From Ananas comosus (taxonomy: Eukaryota > Streptophyta > Magnoliopsida > Poales > Bromeliaceae): a DNA stretch of 64,000 nucleotides. The notes beneath the pieces were generated by a model, which saw only the letters and a list, made by a program, of their open reading frames with translations, was not told where the DNA came from and searched no databases. The first letter of the stretch is position 1. Every line of letters starts with the position of its first letter. The position numbers and the translations under genes were made by a program. Below are positions 1 through 14,100 of this stretch, piece after piece. The DNA lies in the NCBI RefSeq assembly GCF_001540865.1, contig NC_033639.1:8172432-8236431 (forward strand), read 5' to 3'.

Positions 1-253
1 TATTATGTTGCACATACCGTAATAAGTCGATTACGATATATTTTTTGTAGTTCTACCGAAAATTTTCGTATGTAATATTATGTTGCACATACCGCAATGA
101 ATCGATTACGATATATTTTCTGTAGTTCTACCGAAAAACGGAGAAGCCTATCTCTATACATTTTCACCCAAATTTTATTTTACGATATATTTTCTGTAGT
201 TCTACCGAAAATGGAGAAGCCTATCTCTATACACTCTCACCCAAATTTTATTT
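1..253. repeat. Imperfect tandem repeats at window start
   Basis: A block carrying the words tgttgcacatacc and gatatattttctgtagttc is repeated. Positions 1-77 are repeated at about 78-135, and a second unit (ggagaagcctatctctatac followed by a cccaaattttatttt tail) occurs at about 140-180 and again at about 210-253. The copies overlap in register, so this is a small composite tandem array. No coding potential is visible. It could be the edge of a larger repeat that lies outside the window. Confidence 0.7.
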
Positions 254-2130
254 TATCTCTGAATACTAAATAGACTCTTATTGTTTATGTTTGAGGTTGA
301 ATTTTGAGATCTCAATGCTAAAAATAATAAAGAATGTGTCATATATTCCATAATCTGAGCATTCTTTCACTATAGGCCAATAAAAAAAGCTAAAATGAAA
401 CCAAGAGCTTCAAAATCAAAAAACACCAAATTGGAGCTGCTTCCATTAATACTGTTAGAAGTTGCTAAGAGAATATGATTTTCTCATAATAGGATTGTTT
501 AATTAATACATTATTTGCCAACACTACGTGTCCACAGTGTTAAATTATATGAAATAGTCGTCTTTCTTTATAAGCTTAAGTTGGCCGGGGATGGTGATTT
601 TATATTTTTATATTTAACACTTCTCTTTCGTTTGGGCTTGAGATTTTTTAATAGAGTCGTGACGTGTATTTGAATCAAATAGAAGGATATTTCTATTTTA
701 ACACTCTTTCTCGTATTTAGGCTCGAGATTTTTTAATAGCTCGCGACTTTTAAATGGATTTATATATGTCATATATTTGAGTTAAATAGAAGAAAATCAA
801 TTATACCATAGGTTTGACGGAACTCGAATTACAGATCTCTTCTTATACGAAATAACCACTTATCTTTAAAAACTTAAATTGTCAGAGAATAATAATTTTA
901 ATATTTATATTCAACACTCTTCCTTACGTTTGGACTTGAGATATCTTGATATGATGTTCAAAACATGAACTTGAATTAATAGGAGAAAATTAATAATACT
1001 GGGAATATGATCGAACTCTAACTAAGAACCTCCTAATTTGATGCTTCGTTACCCGAAAAAATCAATTTAATAAAAAACAAATCTAGAAATATATATTAAC
1101 ACATGTAATATTCACCCTAACTGCTTTTCCCACCCAAAAAAAAAACTTTTGTGAGGTACCGAGGTACAAAACAAATGGCAAGCATCGTTTCTTTCTTTCT
1201 TTCTCCTCCTCCTGCTATTCTTTGGATTGGGGATAAGGGGTGGAATAACCTCTTATCCCCTTTTATACCCAAACGTTAATTTTTTACTCAAGAATAATAG
1301 TTTTCGGGTATCTGAAATAAGCTGGTATAACTATCCCCACTAATATATCTATTTTCTATATATAATTACTCACTATTTTGAAGTTTTTAGTGCAATAGTC
1401 TCCCTTTAAAATTTTATTTTAAAAATAAACCTGTTAANAAAATACTATTACCATCGACTTTGTTCTATAAACTGATAGTAAAATCAGATTGTGTTGCCCA
1501 AAGAAAAAGAAATTTTTAGCAGAAGGGTCAAACCAAATATTCTATAGCATTTTAATGTTGTCTTTTATTGTCATAATATCTAATATTATCCATCTACTCA
1601 ATCTCATAGAAAATAACTCAGTAGTAGTATTAGTAGTCTCAGCACTATTGCTAACGTGAGAATTGAGTCTAACTAAACTCTCTTGAACAGAGGAGATTTA
1701 TGACTGACTCTGATACCATGTTATCTACTGAAGTGGTTTAATATATAGAAAATATTTCAGAAATAATCTTAATGACACATCAGATAAACTATCTGAAAGC
1801 CCGACCTAGTATGAACGCCGTAGATATATGATAATGCTTGTTATAATGAAAACAACAGCATGACCACCATCTGATTTCTAATTCCCTATTAAATATAAGT
1901 AGGAAATAATCCTTTTTTCTCCTCCTCTTAATTTTTTTATTTTTTTGAAAAAAAGGCTTAAAAAAGATCTACAAGTTGTTGAGAAGTAGTTCTCCTTTTT
2001 TTTGGAGTAGATGGTGTTTGGTGCATTAACTAGTACTGTTTTGGACTAATTACAACTTACAAGTACAAGAGAGGTGATCACTGATCAGCTTTGTTTGAAA
2101 CTACAAATTATATAATATAAAATTAAATAG
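254..2130. other. AT-rich intergenic DNA with repeat fragments
   Basis: There is no gene here. Two related copies of a dispersed repeat are visible at about 545-790 and 835-1060; both contain a 'tttgg(g/a)cttgagat' word and a 'gaatc/gaatt..aatagaag' word. The same family recurs near 61680-61910. At about 1700-1730 the string ctctgataccatgtt is the reverse complement of the initiator-Met tRNA primer-binding site of plant LTR retrotransposons, so a degraded LTR element on the minus strand is possible. A single N lies near 1438. Confidence 0.5.
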
Positions 2131-2353
2131 AGTCCGACCGGGATACTATCGATAGCACCAAGCACTTAGTGCTACCGAATTTTCCGTCGTTAGATTTAAA
2201 CCTTTGATTATTTTCACCCGTTAGATTATACTATTCAACCAACAACTTGCTCAACCCTATAAGGCCTATATCATTCTAATCGTATATTTTTTCATCCAAA
2301 GATCGGAAATCTAATAGCACCAACAGCTTGGTGCTATTCATAGCATTCCAGCC
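2131..2353. mobile_element. MITE with about 35-bp terminal inverted repeats
   Basis: The left end (gggatactatcgatagcacc, about 2140-2159, followed by aagcacttagtgcta) is matched in inverse orientation by the right end (tagcaccaacagcttggtgc, about 2315-2334, then tattcatagcattccagcc). About 35 bases pair with few mismatches. The element is about 223 bp long and has no coding capacity, so it is a non-autonomous DNA transposon. I could not settle the target-site duplication, so the superfamily is open. Confidence 0.75.
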
Positions 2354-5211
2354 TAATTCAATTAAATATTGTGATTTTTTATGTAAAGAATATTACGTCG
2401 CGTAAATCACATTTTTTAGATTATATTTTTTTTCCAACTCTTTTTTATTTACTAGTGTTAGATAATCTCTGATACCGAAGAGACCCTTAATTAGACTTAC
2501 TCATATTAATATCATTATTTTTATTAGGTTGAATTTTATTTTGTCATTATGTATTTAAAAAGTTGCACTCAACTACTCTATGGTTTTATCTTTATTTTTA
2601 ATCCAAAAAATTTGCAAGTTTTTATTTTCTTTTTTTCACTTTCTACACTTTTTTTTTTTTTTTTTTACAAATGTACCACTCAACTATCCATTTTTTCAAT
2701 CCCTACATGGTAAAGCATAAACCAATTATTTTATATAAAAGATGTTAAAAAATATTAATTGAAAGTAGCTGTGCATATATTCAACTCGTTTGAACAAGAA
2801 AATTACAAAATATAAAAAGTTGAAAATAACTTGATAAAACTTTTCATTGAATCCATCATGAAGATTTACTTTACATTCTTTTCACTATTTAGCCAGTGTC
2901 TTCTAATAAAGTTGTTAAATTTTACCTAAAATAATATATTTGTTACCAGTAATATATATATATAGGCAAGAAAAAAATAATTGAAGGATATTTATGAGAA
3001 AAAAATTATACAAGATAGAAAAATAAAAATAAATTTAAAATACAAGAAAGAGATTGATAAAATATAATAATATTTCAAACATGACTCGATTGTAATTTGA
3101 TCCAGCCAGTCTCTCGCAATTTCGAACACGACTCGGCCCAAACCGATATCCTGCCATTTCAAACGTGACTCGATCCAACTTGATCTCCCGCAATAAAACA
3201 AGATGCTGGTCACTTTAAGTCGACATATGATACTTTTTAGTCAACAAACTCTAATGTATTATAATTTTTAGATTGAATTAAATTATTGTAATGAATTTCT
3301 TCAGTCAAATTTAGTTGATTAAATAGTAATGTATCGACGATATAGTATTACGAGTAAGCGCCTCGCACAACGATGTGAAAGTTTAGGTCAATTCACAAGC
3401 CCTAGTTTCTGCAAATCATCCAATATCAAGCAAATGCCATGTCTAAGCCCAAAGATTTTTCTAAAATAAGTCCAGGGCCACAAAAGTAGTCAAATCGTTT
3501 GCTTTTGGCCTTGATATCCAACGTGGTAGTCATTCATATCCAACGTATCAGTATTTAATCAATTAAATTCGAGTGTGGGATATAATTATAATAATTTAAA
3601 AAAATTTGAGTCAGAAATTATAATAAATTAAAATTTTAAGATAAGGTTCATGGACATTAAAGTTTGAGGACCAAAAGGGCAAATTGACCAACAAATAAAT
3701 TGAAAAAATACTAAATTATAGAAAATTTCTTATAATACCGGTATTTTCACTTTTCCTTCTTAACTTTCAAAAATCTATATTTTACCCCTTAACATTTCAA
3801 GTTGTTGCATTTAATCCCTCCTCCGTCAGGGTTCTATCATTATTCCGTCTATTTTTTATAATTTATAAAAAATATTAAAAAAATTATGTTTTAAGGTATT
3901 TTGATCATTTTGCCCTCTCTATTAATGCTATACCCCCTGAGAATATTTCAGAAATTTAAAAGAGGTAAATGTAGATTTTTAAAAATTTGAGAGGACTAGT
4001 AAAAAAAAAAAATATTTACAGAAAAATTTTCTATAATTTAACTAAAAATATATTTATACAAGTCAACTTTTCTATTTTATAGACATTCGAAACCAAATAG
4101 TTTACAGCACAAAAGAGAGCCCAAAATTAATATGGTCCAGTAAAATAAGTTACAAACCTCGAAATAAAAAGCCCAATAACAAAATAAATCAACCCAAACC
4201 AAATTTAGACATTTCAGTTTAAACCTGTTTTGAATTTTTTGTGACTTTTTGGTAAGCTCAGGTTTAAATATTTACAAATTCTAAATTTTTAGTTTTGGTT
4301 TGAGAAACCGCAAAGGGCCTTTATGCAAAACTGAGAGTTACTAGGCGTTAACATGAAATTTTCACCTTATCAAAATAAACACTTTTATTATTTGTTCTCT
4401 GTGTATAAATTCTTGCAAATCTTTTTGAATGAAACTAAAGTTTTAAAAGCAACACAAATGATTACCATATTAACCAACTTTGTCATCTTCTTAATATCTT
4501 AGTTTCTTCTAATGAAGTATTAACATGAATTATATAAATTTTATTACAAATTTAAAATTTTAAAATTATTTAAATAAGTTGTTTTTTATTTTTGGATTAT
4601 GTTTGATATAACTGGTAATCCTTAATCACGTAATGGTCTCTTTGTTTGGTGCTAAGTGATATTTCCGTTGAAAATGACTTTCAGTTGAATTGAGATTCAG
4701 ACGAAAATTACAACTTTCACAGTAGCACGTGAGAAAATTTTTAAAAAATACAATAGCTAATGTTTTATTTTATTTTATTTTATTTTTTGTAATTGACTTC
4801 GACACCATTCAACGTGAAAGAGAGTTACGATGTTTTGAAAAATAGAGTTATGGATAAATTTAATTTATGATTAATCAAACAATAAATCTAGGCATTTGTG
4901 ATCGAAAAGATCTTTTCTTTTCTCCACTCTTGCTGAAACAAACATGTCTTAAAAGTTAATTTTCCATTTATTTTGTGACTTTACTCACAAATCTAAACAT
5001 TGGCTATATATGTCACTATGGGAGCTTCTTGTAAAAAGGTTTCTCTATAATAACTACTTTATATAAAAATAACAACATCTAATTAAATATTTTAAAGTAT
5101 CAATAAAAATTTTAATATCATTTTAATTTAAAATTAATAAATTGTTTGTAGTTTTTTCTATTCAAATTCAAAATGTTAGCGGAGGAGTTTTTAGTCAAAA
5201 GATAACAAAAA
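2354..5211. other. AT-rich intergenic DNA, no gene seen
   Basis: This is AT-rich, low-complexity sequence with long T and A runs. Short open frames, such as one at 2992-3213 on the minus strand, have low-complexity compositions and no recognisable domain. No RNA gene or structured repeat was recognised. Confidence 0.5.
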
Positions 5212-5867
5212 NNNNNNNNNNNNNNNNNNNNNNNNNNNNNNNNNNNNNNNNNNNNNNNNNNNNNNNNNNNNNNNNNNNNNNNNNNNNNNNNNNNNNNNNN
5301 NNNNNNNNNNNNNNNNNNNNNNNNNNNNNNNNNNNNNNNNNNNNNNNNNNNNNNNNNNNNNNNNNNNNNNNNNNNNNNNNNNNNNNNNNNNNNNNNNNNN
5401 NNNNNNNNNNNNNNNNNNNNNNNNNNNNNNNNNNNNNNNNNNNNNNNNNNNNNNNNNNNNNNNNNNNNNNNNNNNNNNNNNNNNNNNNNNNNNNNNNNNN
5501 NNNNNNNNNNNNNNNNNNNNNNNNNNNNNNNNNNNNNNNNNNNNNNNNNNNNNNNNNNNNNNNNNNNNNNNNNNNNNNNNNNNNNNNNNNNNNNNNNNNN
5601 NNNNNNNNNNNNNNNNNNNNNNNNNNNNNNNNNNNNNNNNNNNNNNNNNNNNNNNNNNNNNNNNNNNNNNNNNNNNNNNNNNNNNNNNNNNNNNNNNNNN
5701 NNNNNNNNNNNNNNNNNNNNNNNNNNNNNNNNNNNNNNNNNNNNNNNNNNNNNNNNNNNNNNNNNNNNNNNNNNNNNNNNNNNNNNNNNNNNNNNNNNNN
5801 NNNNNNNNNNNNNNNNNNNNNNNNNNNNNNNNNNNNNNNNNNNNNNNNNNNNNNNNNNNNNNNNNNN
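5212..5867. other. Assembly gap (656 N)
   Basis: This is an uninterrupted run of N. Reading frames crossing it are artefacts. It is followed by an A-rich stretch at about 5880-5898. Confidence 0.99.
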
Positions 5868-8062
5868 AAGGCTAAATTACAAAAAAAAAAAAAAAAAATC
5901 ACATGCACTTTAGCCCATTCTCAATTATATCCCTATATTAAAATTGTATCATTTACCTTAATTTAAAATGATATAAAAAGTTTGGAATAAACTGTTTAAC
6001 TTAACTATAAAGCTTTATAAAAAATGAGTGAGAAATAAAAATTACTCGTAAATTAATGCAATAGAATTATATAAATAAATTAAATTATTCAATAAGCTCT
6101 CAATTTCATGGTATTAACAAAATAGAAGATCCTTTTATCTAACTTTTTATCTACGTTTTGAGTTACAATTAGAGATAAATGTTGAAATTGAAAAAAAATA
6201 TGATGTTAAGTAACTTTTTACAATCTAATTTTTATGCGCAAATTTTGAACCAAAGTATCATTTGTAGCCTTTTCGAGTTTCTTGCTCACAAATGGAAAGC
6301 ATAAACCTTGCGCAGCAGAAAGCATAAAGGGGGAGAAATTATTGCTTGCATCTTTTATTCAAAATTAAGTATATCTTAAATTATTATGTAAAAGGGTTAG
6401 TTCTTTGTTTGGATATTAGAGATTGAATTTGTGGTACTCTGAAAGGTTATTTGCGTTAGTGTTTATTAGCACTAAAGTGCGGAAGACATGTAAATGTTGA
6501 TAAAAACTTTCACTGAATTATATGAAATTGGCCTTTGACTTTCATAAATAGGAGGCAAAGTCGAGTTTGTGAAACTCACAAATTTCTTGCTTCATGACAT
6601 TTCTGTTTCAAATAATCCCTTAATCCAATTAGAAATTTTATTGGGATTACAGAAATAATAATGCCACTATATTTTATTTAGAGTGAATATTATTGAATTG
6701 AGATATTGTTGCAAGGCCAAATTACACTATGTACATTGAGAAAATAGAATTTACTTGTTTGTTTAGTAGGAGTAGCACCAAGTGCGTGTGTTGTAATAAG
6801 TTAGTTAATATATGTTTTTACGATTTTATCTGCAACGGAGAAGCATATTTCAAACTTATTTTATGAAAAATGTGCCTGCAAGTATGAAAGTAATTATGAA
6901 ATTTTATGGAGATATTAGTCATTTATGAATTGTATTTTAAATTTTATAAAATAGTATCTTTTAATTATTAATATATTAGTAATTATATAATATTTTTCAC
7001 AATCATGTGTAAACTTATTAAATTTTCCATGACTATATATGACTGCTAAAAATTATATAGGGGTTTGGAATATTTTAAAGTGGTTCCTCACAATATTTTA
7101 AGGTTGTGATCTTACAACTTGGCCCATCTAAGGCAATTGTAAGAAAAGTCCATTATTTTTTTTTGAACTAAAAACTCAAAAAGAGTTGGATAAGACCCTT
7201 TTGGTCCATTAGATGGGGTGTTTAAAAATTAAAAAACTCCAAGATGTAGGTTTTGTTTTTCTTATTTTAGTGTTAGAAGATAGTAATAAATATCTAATTA
7301 ATTTATAAAAAAAATATGACATATATATAATTTACCAAGATAAATGCTAAATCTGAAAATCAAGAGTGTACACCAATGTCTAGAATTATCCTATATTTAA
7401 TTTTTGGTGATAAAAAAAAACTTTGATAAGACTTCGTAGAAATAGCATGATTCTGAAATGATCAAATAGATTTAATTCTAATACTACTCTTATACTAAGA
7501 CAGAACAATAATGTCTTATTTCAAAAAACAAAACTATCAAAAAGATTTGAGTGGGTTTATTTCGCTGAAGTTGAGAGAAGCACATTTGTGAGTTTCAAAC
7601 TGTACGCCTGATCTTTCAATTTTAACTATGGTATAGGAGAAAGGTCGCGTTTTACATCATACAGAAGTCAGGACCGATGCTTACAGGTGTACACTTTCAA
7701 TGCTTTCCATGTCTATTCTTCGAATTTATCGATCCTCCTCACAATATTCGCACTTGCAGTTCGGCAAGATAAGAAATTTCGGCGTCGGAGATCGTGTAAA
7801 CTAAACACTTTCTAAGATACATTTCCAAAAAAAAGGGCTAGCTAATAAAACCGCTTACTTCATAGGACATATGTTCATTGTTCTAAAATAGAAGACAAAA
7901 AGTTAAAGGCGATTTCAAAAAGAAAAATATGAGAGGGGTTCCGATACTATTTTTTACGTAAGAGATTCTCAAAATCGACCTCAACCCGTACGGTCGCTCT
8001 CGTGCGCTCCTCCTTTTTCTTCGTCGAGTCTCCTCCACTTCGAGGCGAAGTCTCCCAAGTCC

Positions 8063-8101
<39 letters not shown>

Positions 8102-8132
8102 CCTCTCCCTCCTCCTCCTCCTCCTCTCCGCC
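5868..8132 (+). promoter_or_regulatory. Upstream region and 5' UTR of DCL4
   Basis: AT-rich intergenic DNA leads into a GC-richer 5' leader just before the DCL4 start codon. The leader contains a CT microsatellite (about 8066-8097) followed by CTC-rich sequence and then the ATG in the context ccatggg. CT-rich leaders are common in plant genes. No TATA box is assigned with confidence. The rest of the stretch shows no gene. Confidence 0.5.
8066..8097. repeat. CT microsatellite in DCL4 leader
   Basis: Pure CT dinucleotides lie in the presumed 5' UTR, about 35 bases before the ATG, followed by a short CTC trinucleotide run. Confidence 0.9.
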
Positions 8133-11100
8133 ATGGGCGAGAGCTTCGAGCTCGAGCTCAGGAGCTCCGACCCCGTCAAGGATCCGCGGACGATCGCTAG
8201 GAAAGTAAGTGTTCCCTCCCACTCCACGATTTTCTCCCTTTTTTTTGGTTTTGGTGATTTTTGGATTTTTTTGATCGTGATCGGATCGGATTTGATCGGG
8301 GATGGTGGGGTGGGGGGTATGAAGGTACCAGTTGGAGCTGTTAAGAGGGCGGTGGAGAAGAACACGATCGTGTACCTGGGCACGGGGTGTGGAAGACGCA
8401 CATCGCGGTGGCTGCTCATGTACGCAGCTCCGCACTCATTCGCAAGCGAGCAAGCAGGTCTGCGTCTTCCTCGCTCCCACGTCCCTCGTTCGACAGGTGC
8501 GTCACGCGATTTCCCCCACCATTTTTTGTGCTAGGAGGTCGCTCGATAATGGCGATGTTTTGTGCAGGGTTAGTTATGGGGCTTGTTTTAAAAGCTACCA
8601 TGTAGTGAGGGTTATGGAACCTCACTTTGATTATTATAGAGCATATGTATTGTAGGGAGTTTACATCGCTTTCACATGGTTTCAGTATTACTTTGTGCGA
8701 AAATGGGATTGGCAGTAGACGACTTGATGCGGCAAGAAAATCGCTATTTGCTAGTTTTGCATGTATGATGAAGGAAAATTTGCAAGCAATTCTGCGAGCG
8801 TAATGAGTGTTAGAAAGTGAAAAAGGAAGCTTGGTGTGAAAGATGGTCTAGATGGCGTGATTGAAAGTGGGCAATCCTTCATTATTCTAGCATTTTCTAA
8901 ATATGTATTTTCTGTTTAGTGGTTCTAATACTTGATAATATCTTTAAATTTCATCTTAGTCATGCATATTATTCAATACAGAGCTTTATCGTAGTTAACT
9001 GGATCTCATTATTGAGAAGAAGTAACCTCTATATTTCTGCAGCAAGCCATGGTATTGAAAATCACTGATTTCAAAGTTCGGTGCTACCATGGGCACAGTA
9101 AGAATTTAAAGGACATGATGATTGGGAACATGGAGATTGAACTATCTGAGGTACGCATGCTTTAGATATGAGCAAGTGCAATATTGTTTAATACTGTATC
9201 TTGTGATATTAAGTACGTTCAAATTATTAGTTGTGGATAGCTATTTATTTGTTGGCATGCAAAATCAAGTTACTTCTATTATGGCATTAGTAGCCGGAAC
9301 ATATTTATAAATGGAAAAATTTCACTGAATGCTTTTTTAAACTGCCGTTTTCTTTTCTCATTAAATCAAGCAAGCACCATAATTATGCTTAGCTATTAAT
9401 AGGTTTTCAACACCCATGATCTTTAGTTATAATCTCTATGTTTTATTGTGTTTACTTATTGGTAGTAACAATTAGCTATATCTGACTTTGTTTGAAATGT
9501 ATGTTTATTATGAATTTAGTACAAGCAGCATAATAAATGATAAAGGGATTCTAAAGAGGGCTAATCAGCATAAATGTATGATAAAGGAATTCTAAAGGCG
9601 AAAATTGAAGAAACATTAGATGCACATGAAAGAAAACTTATAACCAATTTGATTAGAGCAATTTGCGAGTAGTATAAATAAAGGAAGTTATAGCTTATCA
9701 TGACTAATTATGTCATAGAGAGGAAATATTGAAAAGTACTCAGGTTAGGCAGTTGAATGTAAAATGAGCATGCTTGCGAAACCTCTAGATGGCCGTTTGT
9801 TGAGAAATGAGCATGTTATTGTAGTCTTTAGTTGGTTGTATCGCAGAATGGACAAGGAAGATATGACATCGTTTTCTCTCGTCTAAAATGCTATATGATA
9901 AAGCAAAATGAATTTTTTTAAAATCCTGCTTTCACTTGATCCTGACGTAATCCCCAATCAGATAGCTAAAAATATAAATTGATCCGCTTTAAGTCTTTAA
10001 TGCTCTCGAGCTCTAATTGAAAAGTTTATAATATGCTCTCCAAAGTCTGGGAAATTCTAGAGCAGTAAAATGCGGATTTTAAAAATTGTTTTGTTTTTCC
10101 GTTCCACAATAGTTGAAATGTTGAACCAAATATTATGGGTGCTTGTTTCATTGTAGTTGAACAGAACTTGAATGGCATGGATTTTAATGATAATGAAATT
10201 GAAGCTTTGATATCAAGGAGTTAAAGTGCCTATTGCACGGACTATTATCCACCGTGCAAAAAATATCAGTTATGCTATATGTTCTCGTGTCGATGCACAA
10301 CTCAAAAACTTTTTTAAATTAGTAAGTAATTTTCTCAATAAAGTTCAAAGATTTGATAAAATACATAATAAGTAATTAGAATATTTTTGTTGCTCAAGAA
10401 AAATAATATTTCATATTTTCATGCCATAATGTGTTGGCACATATGTATTTTTTGTGATTTGCACGCCTCGGTACGGCCCAGCATGACCAGATCGTTCGTG
10501 CGGCGTCGTTTCTGCACGACGCCTGTGCTAGACACTTAAATCCTTGCTTGATATATGGCATTTAGTTTGCTTTGCATATTAAACCAGAATGATTGGCTAG
10601 CTTTGGTCCTATTCGTTTGGATTGTTCGAGGTGGATCTGGTGGGATGAACTGCTTTCGATCTCATCTAATTTGACTTGATTAGACCGTATTATCATTGAT
10701 TGAACCATTCAAATCTACTTTAGTTGTGACTAGCTTTGGGTGTTGTTGCCAGCTTTGATGAGACCAGAACACCAGAGATTTCCACTTGTTCACTGGAGTG
10801 CAAGTGAATATTCCCCTTTTTCTGAAATATGTTTTATTGGAGATTGCATATATTACTCGCACAATTACGCCAAACAAAAGATGGCACTCCTCACATAAGC
10901 TCCAGTTTTAAGCCTGAATTTCAATCAATAATAAGTCCTTGTGTCAGAGCTGAATGATGCCTATAGACATTCTTTCAGCTACTGCCAGTTTGTCATCATT
11001 TTATTCTATGTGTTATTCATATCATGCTTAGAAAAACGTCCACTGTATTTGTGCTTATGGGTGCATAAATTTTGCTCCAGAAAGTTCATACTGAATAATT

Positions 11101-14100
11101 TGTATATCTTTTCCTGAAATGGTGTTCTTGAAAGGAACAAAGTGTGATAGAACAAGAATGGTATGCTGGAGACATTAGATTATTCGTGACACTAGATTTT
11201 CAATCTCCGTTAGTAGAATTGAAGTTTCTCACTTGCTTGAAAGAATTATCTCGTCATCGTGATGATAGACCTGAATGACTAAATGACTACACTTTGGAAC
11301 TTGAATGTCGATACCTATGTAATCATGGATTCATGAACATTGATGGTGAAGGAGGTCTGTTCAATTATGTGTGGCAGATGGTTATAGGCTTACGTTTCCA
11401 ATTGTCTCTTACTATTTTGTGTAGTAACAGCCTATTGCCTTTTCTGTTGGTATGTTGGCAGATTGACATTTCTTTACCCCACAGGTGCTTGTTATGACCC
11501 CACAAATATTGCTAATAATTTGAGGCATTTGTTTTATCAGGATGGATTTGATTGTGCTTCTTATTTTTGACGAGGTTCATCATGCACAGGCGCAGACGAG
11601 GCATCCATATGCACAAATAATTGAAAGTATTTTGTACAAAATCCAAATAAAGAACAGACATTGACAAAATACCCTACGGTGCTTAATATCTTTCTTGTAA
11701 AAATTTAGATGAAGGACAGATTCATATTGAGAAATGCAATATTTTTTGTCATAGAATTCTCTTTAATAACTTTTCAGGAATTTTATAAACCAATGGCATG
11801 AAAGTTCCTGTATATTTGGATGACTGCATCACCTATCATTGGAAAAGTAACGAAAGGCTGTGGCAGTGTCTAACCTCTTGTTGAGAGTCTGTTGTTTTTC
11901 TTGTCTATAAACTGTCATGCTCTATGTTTTGAATTTTATAAGGTATTGACCTATTTTAATTTATCATTAATCAATTTGAGTTTTTAATACCATTCATTAA
12001 CCATTTCTCTTATATGTCAGTATATAATATGACAGAATTTATATAAATCATGGCTTTAAAGCTTAATGATTGGTTTAGCCAGTTAATGTGGTTCACCTTT
12101 CTTTTTCAAGCTTAAATTCTACGCTTATGCCTTATGCCCTTTCCTACAAGGAGAACAAAGAGGGGACAGAGGTATGTCAACCTTGTTGATCTAGGTCATG
12201 AAGTTTGCAAATTCAATTTAGTTCTTACATAGGATGAGAAGAAAATGTTGCTTTATTCTGTTGCATTGTCTAGCTGCTATTTGTTTGGTTGTTCTTTTTA
12301 ATGCTTTACTGCTGTTAACTTGTATATTTCACTATTCATTTATCACTCGAGGTTGATTTTCCCTTTTCTCTAATTGGATGAATCTAAATTTGAAGGCATA
12401 GCATTTACACCATTTTCTAATAGCTTTGGCATTATCTGTTGAAACATAAATTGCAAGTATCTTTGCTATATATTTGTTTTGTCCAGACTCTGATTGCTTT
12501 GCTAGCTTTTGTTGCATTTCTTTCTTTTTTTTTGTCTTCAAATTTGGGTTTTTTTTACTCCATTATTCATTTTGTGGTATTATGCTTCCCAGGTGGTCCA
12601 ACCAATTGACTTACACAAATGCATCAATAGTCTTGAGAGTTTGCTTCATGGTGAGGTTTGAATTAAATGCCAAATAAGTGAAAACATTGGTTAGGGATGA
12701 AGATTTTGAGGTTATATATGTTTTGTATTTTAAAGTTCCATGAAATTCTCTTATCATTGTGTAGGTCTGCACAGTTGATAATCTTGAACTTGAAAGTATA
12801 ATTGCTTCTCCAGATCTTGAGGTACTCTTATGGCCCATTGTTCATATCTTCTCGAGTCTTATTGTTACTTGCAGTGAGAAACTTGAGAACTGAAAGTCCA
12901 GGTTGTTTCCTTGTTTATATGTCTAAGGATGAGCTGTATTTCTCTTCCCAGCCAGGAATAGCATATTTATGTGTTTATTTATGATCCAAGCAGTGCATGT
13001 CCCTGCTAAGGGAGAATTTATGTGATTTCAAGGATCCAACAAGAAAATGAAGTTTCTTTGTTGGGTTGCACGACAATCTGTTGTTCTGTTTGCAAAGTGT
13101 TGGTCTTTGCGGGGCTCTTCAAGTGAGTGATATTTGATATTGCAATTGTTTTCATATTTGGAAGCTCTTATACATAGCAATGCTTACTTTTACGGAGCAA
13201 GGGTAGCATTTTATTCCATTGAAGAAAACCTAAGGCGCTTAAAGTTGCGGGTTAATTATTGTTGTTTTTTCTAGATTTTCTCATTTGTTATTTTTGAGTT
13301 TCATTTGTTGCGGAATTATTATATATTTGCTTCCTGAGAGTTCATATTAGATTGCTTGCTGTGGTGGAGTATATTGCAGATTTTCTGAAATAATTTACTA
13401 TTCTATTTATCTGTGACCTATACTTAACCACTGACTTTTTTCTTGTTAAACAAACATCAATTATGAATCATGCTTCAGTAATGAAATCAGTCACTCACTA
13501 CAATTTGGCTTCACTTTCATTTGTGTTGAGAACATTATCTTATATATTCTATATGATTGTGCTGTCCATAATTGTTGTCTGCTGGTATCTGCTTGTAACA
13601 ATTATGCATGTTTTAGGTTTTGTACATATGTGCTATTCAATGTTTTTTTGGTCATGTATAGTTCTCTCCATGGGAAAGCTGGCCCCTTTTTGGTCCCTTG
13701 TTTTGATTAAAAGTTTAAAGCCATCTTTATCCTCCTGCTACTATGCTTTCATTGGTTTTGTGTAAATTCTTAACAAAAGATGCTCATGGAGTAAGAAGCT
13801 AAGGCTCCCACTGAAGATCGCTGTGAGTGTTGTAAATCTAGTTATATCCTTTTTTATGTAAATAAAACTTGGAGGAGGTGAGGTCATGCGGTTGCAGAAT
13901 GGAGAAGGGAGGAAGATAGGGTTCAATATAACAAAAGGTGAACAAAATTTATAGAGAGGAGGATTGCCTTTGCCGCCCCATTTTGCCTGTGTCGTACCAT
14001 GCAAGGCCATTCGGCATGTGGCATGGGTCATGCCAATACTGTATTGACAAAATAGCTTTTGTTGCATTTTTGGGAACTTTTTGAGTTTTTTTGATGTAAA

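Noticed and set aside
5142..5966. Long open frames across the first gap
   Set aside because: They consist almost wholly of undetermined residues from the N run.
7883..8435. Minus-strand frames of 160-180 codons over the DCL4 start
   Set aside because: They are antisense to the DCL4 leader and first exons; their Arg/Glu-rich stretch is only the CT repeat read backwards.
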